Shown here: one piece after another, positions 10,449 through 21,105 of the stretch | Numbering within the stretch: position 1 is the stretch's first letter | Layout of the letters: each line of letters begins with the position of its first letter | NCBI RefSeq assembly: GCF_003369925.1 | Contig: NZ_LARY01000001.1 | Coordinates: 868,001 to 932,000 of the forward strand | Length of the DNA stretch: 64,000 nucleotides | Direction of reading: 5' to 3' | Source of the DNA: Listeria kieliensis | Lineage (GTDB): Bacteria > Bacillota > Bacilli > Lactobacillales > Listeriaceae | The notes under the pieces: model-generated | What the model saw: only the letters and a program-made list of their open reading frames with translations | What the model was told of the DNA's origin: nothing | Databases searched by the model: none | Made by a program: the position numbers and the translations under genes

Positions 10449-12371
10449 TTAAAATTTATCCACTTCTTCTTTCACCATTTTAATGAATTGATCAAGTGGC
10501 ATATTTTCCGAGTCTTTCGAGCCATAACGACGAATATTAACTTCGCCACTTTCCGCTTCTTGATCCCCTAAAACAAGCGCATAAGGAATTTTTTGAGTTT
10601 GAGCTTCGCGAATCTTATAGCCGAGTTTTTCGTTCCGTTCATCTACCTCTGCACGGAATTTCGAACGTTGAAGTTTTTCTTGCACTTCTTTCGCATACTC
10701 AAGGTGAGCATCCGCATTTACCGGAATAATTTCCATTTGAACAGGAGCAAGCCAAGTTGGGAAAGCCCCTTTATATTCTTCAATCAAGTAAGCTACAAAG
10801 CGTTCCATTGTGGAAACTACCCCACGGTGAATAACGACTGGACGATGTTTTTCGCCATCTTCCCCAATGTAAGTCAAATCAAACCGTTCTGGAAGAAGGA
10901 AATCGAGTTGAACAGTTGAAAGAGTTTCTTCTTTTCCGATCGCAGTTTTCACTTGAACATCTAATTTGGGACCGTAAAAAGCTGCTTCGCCTTCCGCTTC
11001 GAAATAATCCATCCCCATTTCATCCATAGCATTTTTCAGCATAGATTGAGCTTTTTCCCACATTGCATCATCATCAAAATATTTTTCAGTATTTTCCGGA
11101 TCACGATAGCTGAGTCGGAAACTATAGTCAGTAATGTTGAAATCATTGTACACTTCAAGAATGAGCTCAAGCACACGTTTAAACTCATCTTTAATTTGAT
11201 CTGGGCGAACAAATACGTGCGCATCATTTAATGTCATTCCGCGAACCCGTTGCAAACCAGAAAGTGCACCACTCATTTCGTAACGATGCATCAAACCAAG
11301 TTCTGCAATCCGAATAGGGAGTTCCCGGTAACTATGAATGTCATTTTTATAAATCATCATATGATGCGGACAGTTCATCGGACGAAGAACAAGTTCTTCA
11401 TTATCCATTTTCATAGTTGGGAACATGTCTTCTTGGTAGTGATCCCAGTGTCCACTTGTTTTATAAAGCTCAACATTCGCCATAACTGGAGTATAAACGT
11501 GGTTATATCCTAGACTTTCTTCCTTATCCACAATGTAGCGCTCAATAACACGACGAATTGTAGCACCTTTTGGCAACCAAAGTGGCAAACCTTGACCAAC
11601 CTCTGCCGAATTTGCAAAAAGATCTAACTCTTTACCTAGTTTTCTGTGATCACGTTCTCGCGCTTCTTCTTGCATTTTAAGGAATTCATCCAAATCTTCT
11701 TTCGAGAAAAAGGCAGTTCCATAAATCCGTTGAAGCATTTTATTGTTGCTGTCGCCGCGCCAGTATGCCCCAGCAACGCTCAGCAATTTGAAGACTTTAA
11801 TCTTCCCAGTTGAAGGAACATGAATCCCGCGACAAAGATCGAAAAATTCGCCTTGCGAATAAATAGTTACCGTTTCGTCCGCTGGAATCGCTTCAATCAG
11901 TTCTAACTTATACGGATCTCCTACTTCTTTAAAACGCTTAATCGCTTCTTCACGAGAAACCACTTCACGAGAAATGGGCAAGTTTTCCTTTACAATTTTT
12001 TGCATTTCTTTTTCAATTTGCGGAAAAGCTTCCTCACTAATCGCGCTATCTAAATCAATGTCATAGTAAAAACCAGTATCAATCGCGGGACCGACACCAA
12101 AATGGGCATCTGGATAAAGACGTTTTACAGCTTGTGCAAGTAAATGCGCAGAGCTATGACGCAAAATACCAAGTGCATCTGGATGATCGGGAGTTACGAT
12201 TTCAAGCGCGCCATCTTCTTCAATCGGTGTGACAAGATCCACCAACTGTCCATTAATTTTTCCTGCTAAAGCTTTTTTCTTTAAACTTGGGCTGATAGAT
12301 TCTGCAATATCAGCTGTTGATGCGCCATTTTCAAACTCTTTTACTGCACCGTCTGGAAATGAAATTTTCAT
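10449..12371 (-). CDS. thrS: Threonyl-tRNA synthetase
   Basis: This class II synthetase charges tRNA-Thr. An N-terminal TGS domain, an editing domain ([12 protein letters not shown] with later cysteine/histidine ligands), the zinc-binding catalytic core ([12 protein letters not shown]) and motif 3 ([11 protein letters not shown]) are all present, followed by the anticodon-binding domain. The product is 640 residues. A GTG immediately precedes the ATG; both fit AGGAG, and I prefer the ATG. The gene is controlled by the T-box leader upstream. Confidence 0.97.
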   Translation of the reverse strand: MKISFPDGAVKEFENGASTADIAESISPSLKKKALAGKINGQLVDLVTPIEEDGALEIVTPDHPDALGILRHSSAHLLAQAVKRLYPDAHFGVGPAIDTGFYYDIDLDSAISEEAFPQIEKEMQKIVKENLPISREVVSREEAIKRFKEVGDPYKLELIEAIPADETVTIYSQGEFFDLCRGIHVPSTGKIKVFKLLSVAGAYWRGDSNNKMLQRIYGTAFFSKEDLDEFLKMQEEARERDHRKLGKELDLFANSAEVGQGLPLWLPKGATIRRVIERYIVDKEESLGYNHVYTPVMANVELYKTSGHWDHYQEDMFPTMKMDNEELVLRPMNCPHHMMIYKNDIHSYRELPIRIAELGLMHRYEMSGALSGLQRVRGMTLNDAHVFVRPDQIKDEFKRVLELILEVYNDFNITDYSFRLSYRDPENTEKYFDDDAMWEKAQSMLKNAMDEMGMDYFEAEGEAAFYGPKLDVQVKTAIGKEETLSTVQLDFLLPERFDLTYIGEDGEKHRPVVIHRGVVSTMERFVAYLIEEYKGAFPTWLAPVQMEIIPVNADAHLEYAKEVQEKLQRSKFRAEVDERNEKLGYKIREAQTQKIPYALVLGDQEAESGEVNIRRYGSKDSENMPLDQFIKMVKEEVDKF

Positions 12372-12439
12372 CACGATCTGCTCCTTTACTTTTTATTTTA
12401 GTTCTGATAAGAAAACTACTTTCCCCGAGAAAACAAAAA

Positions 12440-12700
12440 AACTCGTCCCTTAAAACAAGGGACGAGTTAGACTCGTGGTTCCACCCAAGATTTCAAACAA
12501 ACATAAATGTTTATTTTCTCTTGTCGCTGTTAACGAAAGCGAATCGTCTATCATTACTCACTTAAAAGCTTTCCAGATAGAAGTTCAAAGGCGGTCCGTT
12601 CTTAATTTCCAGCTTGGAGGTTCGCAGCTACCCCTCCTTCTCTGTAACATTCCACTAAGAAGGTTGTCCTTATCATCACTGATAATTTATTAACTAACAC
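12440..12700 (-). promoter_or_regulatory. T-box riboswitch, threonine-type, upstream of thrS
   Basis: The minus strand carries stem I sequence with AGAGAAGG and GGTAGCTGCGAACC, the T-box core TGGGTGGAACCACGAGT (+ strand 12470-12486), and a terminator CTCGTCCCTT/AAGGGACGAG with seven T residues (12442-12467). An ACC triplet at 12593-12595 in the specifier position fits threonine. Specifier choice is by eye, not by folding. The segment between thrS and dnaI contains nothing else apart from the promoter. Confidence 0.9.
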
Positions 12701-12701
12701 T

Positions 12702-12730
12702 AGTATACGCATAAAAATAAAATTTGACAA
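12702..12730 (-). promoter_or_regulatory. Sigma-A promoter for thrS leader
   Basis: TTGTCA (12725-12730) and TATACT (12702-12707), spacing 17, on the minus strand. No convincing terminator is visible between dnaI and this promoter, so read-through from the replication operon into the thrS leader is possible. Confidence 0.8.
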
Positions 12731-12744
12731 GCTTTTTTCTTCAC

Positions 12745-13668
12745 TTATTTACGCCTGTTTTTTCCTTCCAGCTGGATTTCCTTGGAAAGAAAACGAATTC
12801 GCTCCATGATCCGTCTCGCTTTTAACTGCTCTTCCATTCCATTTTGGGTGAAAGTCAAGTGTGATTCAAGCTGCTTCATATTGTAATTGGAAGAGAAAAA
12901 AGTGGGTAGCTCCTCTTGCATCCGAAACTGTAAAATCGCTCCTAAAACTTCATCCCGTGTCCAAGCCGTCATTGCTTCTGCGCCAATATCATCTAGCATC
13001 AAAACTTCTGTTTCTTTGGCAAACTCAATTTTTTCGCTAACCGTGTTATCAGAAATCGACTGTTTGATTTCACGCATAAATTCCGGTAGGTAAACTAAAG
13101 TGGTGGTAACACCTCGGAGTGCAAGTTCACGAGCAATAGCCCCTAGCAAATAAGATTTCCCGGTCCCAAAATTACCATGAATATAAAGTCCCTTTACGCG
13201 CTCAGAAGCGTCTGCTGAATAATGCTCAAGAAAATCAAACGCCTCAACAAGAGCCCGCTGCCGCTCTTCCTCATCCGTATAAAAATGATCAAGCGATGCT
13301 TCCAAAATTTGTTTAGGCATGTAAAGTGAGCGAATGCGACGTTCCACACTTTTTCGCTTATCTGCTTCAATTTTTTCAGGTGTTGGATAGTAAGTTACCG
13401 TGATAAATTCGCCGTTAATCACAAGTTTTGGTGCATAGCCAGGCATGAGCGTTTCTTTTTTGGCACGAAACTGCTCATCTTGTGTCATAAATTCATATAA
13501 GTTCGACAAGTTCTGATTGATCAGTTGTTCCGTCACTTCATCAGCATGTTCATTTAAAAACGCCCGAATTGGTTCATACCGCAGCACTTTTTCTTTCAGC
13601 GAATTATATTCTTTTTCAAAATCTCGCCCACTAAAAATCTGTCCAAGTGTTCGTTCAATTTTATCCAC
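12745..13668 (-). CDS. dnaI: Primosomal protein DnaI, helicase loader
   Basis: DnaI is the AAA+ loader that delivers the replicative helicase onto DNA with DnaB and DnaD. The N-terminal helicase-binding domain is followed by Walker A GNFGTGKSYL near residue 165 and Walker B VLMLDDIGAEA. Its 307 residues are the usual size. The start is GTG, seven bases after AGGTG and ten bases downstream of dnaB. It is the last gene of the polA-mutM-coaE-nrdR-dnaB-dnaI run. Confidence 0.95.
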   Translation of the reverse strand: MDKIERTLGQIFSGRDFEKEYNSLKEKVLRYEPIRAFLNEHADEVTEQLINQNLSNLYEFMTQDEQFRAKKETLMPGYAPKLVINGEFITVTYYPTPEKIEADKRKSVERRIRSLYMPKQILEASLDHFYTDEEERQRALVEAFDFLEHYSADASERVKGLYIHGNFGTGKSYLLGAIARELALRGVTTTLVYLPEFMREIKQSISDNTVSEKIEFAKETEVLMLDDIGAEAMTAWTRDEVLGAILQFRMQEELPTFFSSNYNMKQLESHLTFTQNGMEEQLKARRIMERIRFLSKEIQLEGKNRRK

Positions 13669-13678
13669 CTTGATTCAC

Positions 13679-15061
13679 CTACCTTTTCAATTGTTTTTTT
13701 ATTCGTTTCACTTGATCCTCAAGCGCTTCTTTTTCACGGTCCGACAACTCGCTTTTGGCCGGCTCAGTCTCTTCTTTATCAAACCAATCCGGCAAAACCT
13801 CAGTTCGTTTTTTACTGGAAAACTGCGACGCCCGGTTGAACTTTCTTTTTTCCTCGGGTTCCTCTTGCAGTCGTTTATATTTTTCGTGCTCAGCAAGTGC
13901 AAGCTCCATGGCTTCCTTCGCCGTCTTCACGTTTTTCCGTTTCCAGTGCGCCGCGATGGTCATCATGTAATTTCGCGAAATTTTCCCATCCAATCTTAGC
14001 AAAACATACTCAATCAGTACATTCATAACTGGTTGCGGTAAATTTTGCTTAGTCATGACTTCTTCGATCACACGTAAATCCGTTTCAGCCGGTTCAGCAC
14101 CATCCGCAATATCAATCAAAAGTTGGAAAGGAGTCACGCTCTCCAGATAAACTTGAAGAGCTTCTTCATCATTCACTTCCGACTTGGACTGTGTCCCATC
14201 GCGAACAGGTTCCGCTCTTTGCTTCGTAGACAATTTAGGCAAGTCATGATGTTTCAATTGATAACTTTCCCGTATAATTTTCCGAAGTTGTTCAAGCTGG
14301 ATGACCCCGCGTGCATCAAGCGACCTATACAAAAAAGAAGGAATATCGCTTTCTCCTACTTGATAAATCGCGTGCATCTTTAAAATCGTATCTTTAACAG
14401 GCTCAGTGATTTGCTCTCGACTCAACATGTTTGGAGAAAGAAGCTCGTAAAAGTAAGTCCAATCAAACTCTTTTGAATCAAGTTGGATTTCCATTGCCGC
14501 TTTTGCTTCTACAAATTCAGTTTCATCAGGGATTTCAGGCGTTTTGTCGCCGCCACGAAATGGCTCAAACACATCCTGAAAGTTTCTTGTCACATCACTA
14601 TAACCAGTGGAATCAAATTTTTGATCAACGAATAATTGTTGCAATTCTTGATAACGCTTATGCCCCACTTGGCTAAATAAATAAATATTTAAGAGTCCAT
14701 CTTCAAAAAATTGTCTCGGCGATAGCGGAGCCAAGAGTTCATAAACAAAAGTTTGATCCTCAAGTTCTGCCTTTTTATAAGAGCGCACAAGACCAAGTCC
14801 TTCAAGTTTTAGGCGCGCTTCAAAAAAACCTTCAAGTGAGACTCCAAGCACCGTGAGTAACTGTGAATGAGGTTTTGCTTTACTCCAAAGTTTATTTTCC
14901 TCCACCTCTTCGAGCAAAGAAAAATAAAGAGATAAAGCATTTGCTCCCATGAGTGGCTGATACAGCTTAAGCAGCACTTTGCGATCAAATTCTGTAACAA
15001 CACCCTCTGCCTTTACCTTATACCCATCAACAGGTCGTAATTCCATCCAAAATTCAGTCAA
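13679..15061 (-). CDS. dnaB: Replication initiation and membrane attachment protein DnaB (Firmicutes type)
   Basis: This is the Gram-positive primosome protein, not the replicative helicase; it acts with DnaD and DnaI at oriC and at restart sites. The 460-residue protein begins ELRPVDGYKVKAEGVV and has a DnaD-like C-terminal domain (SVTPFQLLIDIADG, then a charged tail rich in Lys and Glu). The start is TTG with AAAGGGTGAG upstream. It lies seven bases after nrdR. Confidence 0.93.
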   Translation of the reverse strand: MTEFWMELRPVDGYKVKAEGVVTEFDRKVLLKLYQPLMGANALSLYFSLLEEVEENKLWSKAKPHSQLLTVLGVSLEGFFEARLKLEGLGLVRSYKKAELEDQTFVYELLAPLSPRQFFEDGLLNIYLFSQVGHKRYQELQQLFVDQKFDSTGYSDVTRNFQDVFEPFRGGDKTPEIPDETEFVEAKAAMEIQLDSKEFDWTYFYELLSPNMLSREQITEPVKDTILKMHAIYQVGESDIPSFLYRSLDARGVIQLEQLRKIIRESYQLKHHDLPKLSTKQRAEPVRDGTQSKSEVNDEEALQVYLESVTPFQLLIDIADGAEPAETDLRVIEEVMTKQNLPQPVMNVLIEYVLLRLDGKISRNYMMTIAAHWKRKNVKTAKEAMELALAEHEKYKRLQEEPEEKRKFNRASQFSSKKRTEVLPDWFDKEETEPAKSELSDREKEALEDQVKRIKKQLKR

Positions 15062-15068
15062 GTGTTTC

Positions 15069-15533
15069 TCACCCTTTATTGTTTTTGTCCATTAACTCCT
15101 TCAGCTCATCGACAAACACATTAATATCTTTAAACTGACGATATACTGAAGCAAAACGCACATAAGCAACTTCGTCAAGCTTTGCAAGTTTATCCATCAC
15201 TTTTTCGCCAATTAAATCGGAATCAATTTCACTTTCACCAAGTGCACGCAGTTCCCGTTCCACTTCCGAAACAATATCTTCCAATTGTTCAATACTTACC
15301 GGTCTTTTTTCACAGGCACGAATTAAACCACGACGAACCTTTTCTCGTGCAAATTCTTCACGTGCTCCATCTTTTTTTACAACAATCAGCGGACTTTCTT
15401 CCACCTTTTCGAAAGTTGTAAATCGGAAGCCGCATTTTTCGCATTCGCGTCGCCTTCTGATCGAATTCCCATCATCTGCTGGGCGTGAATCCACAACTCG
15501 TGTTCCATTATATTTACAAGACGGACATTTCAA
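15069..15533 (-). CDS. nrdR: Transcriptional repressor NrdR
   Basis: NrdR represses ribonucleotide reductase genes in response to ATP/dATP. A zinc ribbon with C3, C6, C31 and C34 is followed by an ATP-cone domain ([20 protein letters not shown]). The 154 residues match the family. The start is TTG with GGGAG ten bases upstream inside the end of coaE. Its targets (nrd genes) are not in this window. Confidence 0.96.
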   Translation of the reverse strand: MKCPSCKYNGTRVVDSRPADDGNSIRRRRECEKCGFRFTTFEKVEESPLIVVKKDGAREEFAREKVRRGLIRACEKRPVSIEQLEDIVSEVERELRALGESEIDSDLIGEKVMDKLAKLDEVAYVRFASVYRQFKDINVFVDELKELMDKNNKG

Positions 15534-15536
15534 ATT

Positions 15537-16163
15537 TCATTCACTCCCATCATTTCGCTCTATTATACCATGCCTTTTAAGTTCGTGTAAAAATTCATTT
15601 ACTTGTTTCTCGGTTTCTTGTTTTGTTCCATTATTATCCACGACAAAATCAGCTAGTTTTACTTTGTTGTTAATAGACATTTGGGCACGGATCCGAGCAA
15701 GAGCCTCCTCCTTCGAAAGTTCATTTCGAGCCATCAAACGAGAAAGCTCAATTTCTTCTGTTGTCGCAACGACAAGCACCCGGTCAACGAGATCTGTTAA
15801 CTGACTTTCATAGAGGAGTGGAATATCGAGGACAACAATCGACTCACCAGCACGAAACAAGCGATCACGTTCACTTAGCATCTCTTCATGCACGAGCGGA
15901 TGAACAATCTCATTTAGTTGTTCGCGTTTCGCTTCATCATGAAAAATAATCTCCCCAAGTTTTGCACGGTTTAATTCTCCATCTAAAAGCACATCTGTTC
16001 CAAAGCAAGAAACAATTTTTTTAAGCCCAACTGTTCCTTTTTCAACCACTTTTCGTGCTACAATGTCAGCATCAATAACTGCAATCCCAGCGCTTACAAG
16101 CATTTTGCTAACCGTAGATTTTCCCGTTGCAATACTTCCCGTAAGCCCCAGTGTGAATCCCAT
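15537..16163 (-). CDS. coaE: Dephospho-CoA kinase
   Basis: CoaE phosphorylates dephospho-CoA in the last step of CoA synthesis. The P-loop GLTGSIATGKST is at the extreme N-terminus and IPLLYES is the typical substrate-binding motif. A longer frame adds 11 codons upstream, but GAGGTG is placed correctly for the ATG at 16163, giving 208 residues and normal family length. It overlaps no gene with this start and is 11 bases from mutM. Confidence 0.95.
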   Translation of the reverse strand: MGFTLGLTGSIATGKSTVSKMLVSAGIAVIDADIVARKVVEKGTVGLKKIVSCFGTDVLLDGELNRAKLGEIIFHDEAKREQLNEIVHPLVHEEMLSERDRLFRAGESIVVLDIPLLYESQLTDLVDRVLVVATTEEIELSRLMARNELSKEEALARIRAQMSINNKVKLADFVVDNNGTKQETEKQVNEFLHELKRHGIIERNDGSE

Positions 16164-16174
16164 TTTCTTCACCT

Positions 16175-16996
16175 CTATTTTTGACAATGCGGACAAAAAT
16201 GTGTGCCGCGACCGTTTAACTTAATCTTTTCAATCAAGATTCCACAAGTCGGACAAGGTTCGCCTTCATGGCCGTAAACCACTAACTTTTCTTGAAAGCG
16301 CCCTAATTCTCCTTGCGAATTCACGTATGTTCGAATCGTTGAGCCACCAAGTGCAACCGCTTCTTCCATGATCGCCATCGTTTCCTCATAGACCCGACTT
16401 ACTTCGAGCTTTGAAAGCGAGTTCGCGGCCCGATTTGGTAATACTTTTGCCCGGTAACAAATCTCATCCGCATAAATATTCCCAACTCCTGCCACTAATT
16501 TTTGATCGAGTAAAATCGTTTTAATTGCTCGAGTTGACTTTTTCAAGCGAGAACGGAAAGGTGCGAGTTCAAAACTTCCAGGAAAAGGTTCCGGTCCAAG
16601 TTTTAAAATAGATTTTGTATCAGCTTCTCCGTATTTTTTAATCCATTCCATCGTGCCAAACTTGCGAACATCTAAAAATCTCAGTTCGGTATGATCCGTA
16701 AAATGAAAACGAATATGTGTGTGTTTGCTTACTTCGTCCGTATCCTCGTTTAAGCGAAACTTTCCTTCCATCCGCAAATGAGAAAGCAAAGAGCAGTTGG
16801 TTAAATCAAAAACTAAAAATTTTCCACGTCTGCGTACAGCTTCAAACTCCTCACCAACAAGCGCCAATTTAAATTCATCAGGATCCCCATTTACAATCAT
16901 CTTAGGAACGCCCACCGAAACACGATCAATTTTTTTTCCGACAACAAGTTCATTTAACGTCTTTCGTACATTTTCGACTTCTGGTAATTCTGGCAT
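16175..16996 (-). CDS. mutM: Formamidopyrimidine-DNA glycosylase (Fpg/MutM)
   Basis: This bifunctional glycosylase/AP lyase removes 8-oxoguanine and ring-opened purines. After Met removal the catalytic N-terminal proline and Glu lie in PELPEVE. The helix-two-turn-helix LVAGVGNIYADEI and a C-terminal zinc finger with four cysteines (CPTC and CPHC) are complete. The protein has 273 residues. It is 16 bases downstream of polA in the same operon, a common repair/replication pairing. Confidence 0.96.
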   Translation of the reverse strand: MPELPEVENVRKTLNELVVGKKIDRVSVGVPKMIVNGDPDEFKLALVGEEFEAVRRRGKFLVFDLTNCSLLSHLRMEGKFRLNEDTDEVSKHTHIRFHFTDHTELRFLDVRKFGTMEWIKKYGEADTKSILKLGPEPFPGSFELAPFRSRLKKSTRAIKTILLDQKLVAGVGNIYADEICYRAKVLPNRAANSLSKLEVSRVYEETMAIMEEAVALGGSTIRTYVNSQGELGRFQEKLVVYGHEGEPCPTCGILIEKIKLNGRGTHFCPHCQK

Positions 16997-17012
16997 GTTT
17001 ACTTAACTCCTT

Positions 17013-19646
17013 TTATTTCGCATCATACCAAGTGTCACCAAATGCAGCATCCGCTTTGAGCGGCACATCAAGCGTAACCGCATTTTCCATCACATCTGGT
17101 ACAATTTTTTCAAGTATTTTAATTTCCTCTTCAGGTGCTTCAAAAATCAGTTCATCGTGCACTTGAAGAAGTAAGCGAGCTTGTAATTTTTCTTTTTCTA
17201 GCCGTTCGCTCATCAAGATCATTGCTTTTTTAATAATATCAGCCGCACTTCCTTGAATAGGTGTATTCATCGCAGTACGCTCAGCGAAGCTACGAACATT
17301 AAAGTTACGACTCGTAATCTCCGGAATATAGCGGCGACGATGCAAGATCGTTTCCACATACCCGGTCTCTTTTGCTTGCCGTACAATTTCATGCATGTAT
17401 TCATGAACCGCTGGATAGCTTTCAAAATAGCGATCAATAAATGCCTTTGCTTCTTTTCGAGTAATGCCTAGGTTTTGCGATAACCCGTAATCACTAATCC
17501 CATAAACAATCCCAAAATTAACAGCCTTAGCTTGACGGCGCATCAAAGAATCCACTTGGTCCTTCTCAACATGGAAAACGTCCATTGCAGTTTTCGTATG
17601 AATATCATAATCATGCTTAAACGCATAAATTAAGTTTTCGTCTTTTGAAATGTGCGCTAGTACTCGAAGCTCTACTTGCGAGTAATCCGCAGAGAAAATT
17701 TTCCAGCCGGGTTCACTAGGAACAAACGCTTGGCGAATCTTCCGCCCTTCTTCAAGACGAATAGGAATGTTTTGCAAGTTTGGATCAACGGAACTTAACC
17801 GACCAGTCTGAGCAAGCGTTTGATTAAAACGCGTATGCACTTTATGCGTCTTTTTGTCCGTCACTTTAAGCAGTCCCTCAATATAAGTGGATTGAAGTTT
17901 TCCAAGCTGGCGATAAGTTAAAATTTCTTCGATAATCGGGTGCTGTCCAGATAACGCTTCAAGCACATCTGCCGCAGTTGAATAGCCCGTTTTCGTTTTT
18001 TTAATCACCGGAAGCCCAAGCTTTTCGAATAAAACAACCCCCAGTTGCTTCGGCGAATTAATGTTAAATTCATAACCCGCTAAACTGTGAATTGATTTTT
18101 CAAGCGTGTCAATTCGTTCGGCAAGTTCGGCTTTCATTTCTAACAAACGATCTGTATCCACGCGAACCCCGAAAATTTCCATTTTAGCAAGAACAAATGA
18201 AAGTGGCAATTCAAGACTTGTCATTAAGTCTAGTTGTTCATTTTCTTCTAAATCGCGTGTAAGAGGCGCTTCAAGTTCAAAAATCGCAACGGCTTTGTGT
18301 GCCAAGTGATCTGCTACAATTGCTTCTTCTGGAACTTGATATTTAGCCCCTTTCCCGTAAACCGCTTCATCTGTTTGGACATTACTAAAATCATGTTGTC
18401 TTGCCACACTTGCAAAGTCATCAATGGTTTCAGAAGGGTTTAATAAATAAGAAGCGAGCATTACATCAAATTCTATTCCTTGTATTTCTAAGCCTAATCG
18501 GTGAAGCGCTACTGTGATCTTTTTTGCATCGTAAACAAGTTTCGTCTTATCTTTTGAAAGTGCCCATTTTTTAAAAGCGGAACTTTTCTGAGCAGTTTCA
18601 GCCGTAAAGAAAAAAGTGCCTGCTTCAGAGTGCAAACAAAAGCCAACGAAAGGAGCTGTATGATAATTATCATTTTCAAGCTCCACGTAAAGCGAAGCAG
18701 GCGATGCAAAATGTGCCTCTGTAAGTGTTGTTACAATTTCAAAATCGATTTTCTCAACCTCAGCTACTGCTTCATCTGTAGACTCCCCATCTAAATTTTT
18801 CAAAATCGATTTAAAATCCATCTCTTTTAAAAAGGGAACAACTTTTTCCGTTTGGAAACCAGAATAATTGGTATCCGAAAGCTTCACTTCAATGGGTGAA
18901 TCCGTATTGATTGTTGCCAGTTCTTTACTTAAAAGCGCTAAATCTTTATTATCGATCACTTTTTCTTGTAATTTCTTACCAGATATCTCATCTGCGTGAT
19001 CAAGTACGCTTTCAACAGTACCACCATACTGGTGAAGCAATTTCAGTGCCGTTTTTTCGCCAACGCCAGGAATCCCAGGAATATTATCTGATGAATCCCC
19101 CATTAACCCTTTCATATCAATAATTTGTGCTGGAGCGAGATCGTATTTTTCGCGTAAAGTCTCGGGAGTATTTTTCTCCATATCTGTGATTCCTTTTTTG
19201 GTAATGTAAACTGTTGTATCGTCACTCGCTAATTGCGTTAAATCACGATCTCCGGTGATAATAATCGTCTCAAACTTATCTTGTTCCGCTTTTTTAGCAA
19301 GCGTTCCAATAATATCATCTGCTTCATAATCTTTCAGTTCATAGTGAGGAATATCATAAGCATCGAGCAGTTCTCTAATAAAAGGAAACTGTTCACTGAG
19401 TTCGCTTGGTGTTTTTTGTCTGCCACCTTTATAACCTTTGAAAGTTTGGTGACGAAATGTTGTTTTTCCTGCATCAAAAGCCACAAGCACATGATCGGGC
19501 TTTTCGTTTTCCAGTACATTATTCAACATCATAGCAAAACCATATACAGCATTCGTGTAAATCCCTTTTTCATTTGTTAAAAGCGGAAGTGCATAAAATG
19601 CGCGGTTCGCAATGCTATTTCCATCAATTAAAATTAATTTACTCAC
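17013..19646 (-). CDS. polA: DNA polymerase I
   Basis: PolA fills gaps and removes RNA primers. The N-terminal 5'-3' exonuclease (LILIDGNSIANRAF, GDSSDNIPGIPGVGEKTA) and the C-terminal polymerase (SADYSQVELRVLAH, LQVHDELIFE) are intact. In the middle domain the 3'-5' exonuclease motif I is replaced by YVELENDN, lacking the Asp-x-Glu pair, as in other Bacilli, so proofreading is probably absent. The reading frame extends 20 codons upstream, but GAGGAGG lies before a GTG at 19646; that gives 877 residues, the family size. Confidence 0.96.
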   Translation of the reverse strand: MSKLILIDGNSIANRAFYALPLLTNEKGIYTNAVYGFAMMLNNVLENEKPDHVLVAFDAGKTTFRHQTFKGYKGGRQKTPSELSEQFPFIRELLDAYDIPHYELKDYEADDIIGTLAKKAEQDKFETIIITGDRDLTQLASDDTTVYITKKGITDMEKNTPETLREKYDLAPAQIIDMKGLMGDSSDNIPGIPGVGEKTALKLLHQYGGTVESVLDHADEISGKKLQEKVIDNKDLALLSKELATINTDSPIEVKLSDTNYSGFQTEKVVPFLKEMDFKSILKNLDGESTDEAVAEVEKIDFEIVTTLTEAHFASPASLYVELENDNYHTAPFVGFCLHSEAGTFFFTAETAQKSSAFKKWALSKDKTKLVYDAKKITVALHRLGLEIQGIEFDVMLASYLLNPSETIDDFASVARQHDFSNVQTDEAVYGKGAKYQVPEEAIVADHLAHKAVAIFELEAPLTRDLEENEQLDLMTSLELPLSFVLAKMEIFGVRVDTDRLLEMKAELAERIDTLEKSIHSLAGYEFNINSPKQLGVVLFEKLGLPVIKKTKTGYSTAADVLEALSGQHPIIEEILTYRQLGKLQSTYIEGLLKVTDKKTHKVHTRFNQTLAQTGRLSSVDPNLQNIPIRLEEGRKIRQAFVPSEPGWKIFSADYSQVELRVLAHISKDENLIYAFKHDYDIHTKTAMDVFHVEKDQVDSLMRRQAKAVNFGIVYGISDYGLSQNLGITRKEAKAFIDRYFESYPAVHEYMHEIVRQAKETGYVETILHRRRYIPEITSRNFNVRSFAERTAMNTPIQGSAADIIKKAMILMSERLEKEKLQARLLLQVHDELIFEAPEEEIKILEKIVPDVMENAVTLDVPLKADAAFGDTWYDAK

Positions 19647-19733
19647 AGGAAAAATCCTCCTCGTTTTCAAGTTTTCACTTGCATACATTTTACCATAATT
19701 TGGCATGAGATTAATAGTTTGAGCGTCTAAATG

Positions 19734-19768
19734 AAAAAAGAGCGCGAACAGTTATCGCGCTCTTTTTA
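19734..19768 (-). terminator. Terminator of citZ-icd
   Basis: On the minus strand AAAGAGCGCGA pairs with TCGCGCTCTTT around seven bases, followed by T residues. Strong intrinsic terminator between icd and polA. Confidence 0.9.
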
Positions 19769-19824
19769 AAATACGTACAAAATTTAACAAAATTTAAATT
19801 ACAACCCAGAATAAACGAACTATA

Positions 19825-21087
19825 TTAAAGGTTTCCGATTAATTCATTCGCGAATTCAGAGCATTTAAGTTCAGTTGCTCCATCCATCAATCGAGCAAAA
19901 TCATAAGTTACCGTTTTGGCTTGAATTGTTTTTTCCATCGAATGTGTAATGAGTTCTGCGGCTTCGCTCCAACCTAGGTGTTCTAAAAGCAAAGTTCCGG
20001 AAAGAATAACAGAAGATGGATTAACTTTATCCAGTCCAGCATATTTCGGTGCAGTTCCATGTGTTGCTTCAAAAATAGCATGTCCAGTTTGATAGTTTAT
20101 ATTGGCACCAGGAGCAATTCCGATTCCGCCAACTTGAGCAGCAAGCGCATCGGAAATGTAATCCCCATTTAAGTTCATGGTCGCAACTACATCGAACTCA
20201 GCTGGTCGAGTTAAAATTTGTTGCAAAAAGATATCTGCAATCGAATCTTTAATAAGGATTTTTCCAGCATCTAAAGCTTCTTTTTGCTTTAAATCAGCTG
20301 CTTCTGTGCCTTCTGCTTCTTGAATACGATCATATTCATTCCATGTAAAGACTTGATCTTTGAATTCTCGTTCGCAAAGCTCATAGCCCCACTGCTTAAA
20401 AGCACCTTCTGTAAACTTCATGATATTACCTTTATGAACTAAAGTAACAGATTTGCGTTTCTCTTTTAAGGCATATTCAACAGCTGAACGAACCAGTCTC
20501 TCCGTTCCTTCCTTTGAAATGGGCTTAACACCGATTCCGGATGTTTCAGGGAAGCGAATATTTTTAACACCAAATTCCGATTCAAGAAATTGAATTAATT
20601 TTTGCGCTTCTTTACCGCCTTCTTTAAATTCAATACCAGCATAAATATCTTCTGTGTTTTCCCTAAAAATAACCATATCAGTTTCTTCAGGACGTTTAAC
20701 TGGGGATGGAACTCCTTTGAAGTAACGTACTGGGCGCAAGCAGACATAAAGATCTAAAACTTGTCTCAGCGCAACATTTAACGACCGGATCCCGCCACCA
20801 ATTGGTGTTGTTAGCGGTCCTTTAATAGCAATCAAATAGTCGGAAATCACATCAAGCGTTTCTTGTGGTAACCATTCACCAGTTTGTTTAAATGCTTTTT
20901 CGCCCGCTAAAACTTCTTTCCATTCGATTTTACGTGTACCTTGATAAGCTTTTTCGACTGCTGCATCAAGCACACGCTTTGCAGCACGCCAAATATCAGG
21001 GCCTGTCCCATCTCCTTCGATAAATGGAATAATAGGTTCATTAGGGGTATGAAGCCTCCCGTTTTTCACTTGAATTTTTTCAGCCAT
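19825..21087 (-). CDS. icd: Isocitrate dehydrogenase (NADP+)
   Basis: This TCA-branch enzyme oxidises isocitrate to 2-oxoglutarate. It has the N-terminal [14 protein letters not shown], the phosphorylation-type loop [26 protein letters not shown], and the cofactor region [11 protein letters not shown]. Its 420 residues are standard. AAGGAG precedes the ATG, 18 bases after citZ, so the two are co-transcribed. Listeria lacks a complete TCA cycle, so this branch mainly supplies glutamate; that role is established for the genus rather than visible here. Confidence 0.97.
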   Translation of the reverse strand: MAEKIQVKNGRLHTPNEPIIPFIEGDGTGPDIWRAAKRVLDAAVEKAYQGTRKIEWKEVLAGEKAFKQTGEWLPQETLDVISDYLIAIKGPLTTPIGGGIRSLNVALRQVLDLYVCLRPVRYFKGVPSPVKRPEETDMVIFRENTEDIYAGIEFKEGGKEAQKLIQFLESEFGVKNIRFPETSGIGVKPISKEGTERLVRSAVEYALKEKRKSVTLVHKGNIMKFTEGAFKQWGYELCEREFKDQVFTWNEYDRIQEAEGTEAADLKQKEALDAGKILIKDSIADIFLQQILTRPAEFDVVATMNLNGDYISDALAAQVGGIGIAPGANINYQTGHAIFEATHGTAPKYAGLDKVNPSSVILSGTLLLEHLGWSEAAELITHSMEKTIQAKTVTYDFARLMDGATELKCSEFANELIGNL

Positions 21088-21105
21088 ACTTTAGAAACTC
21101 CTTCC

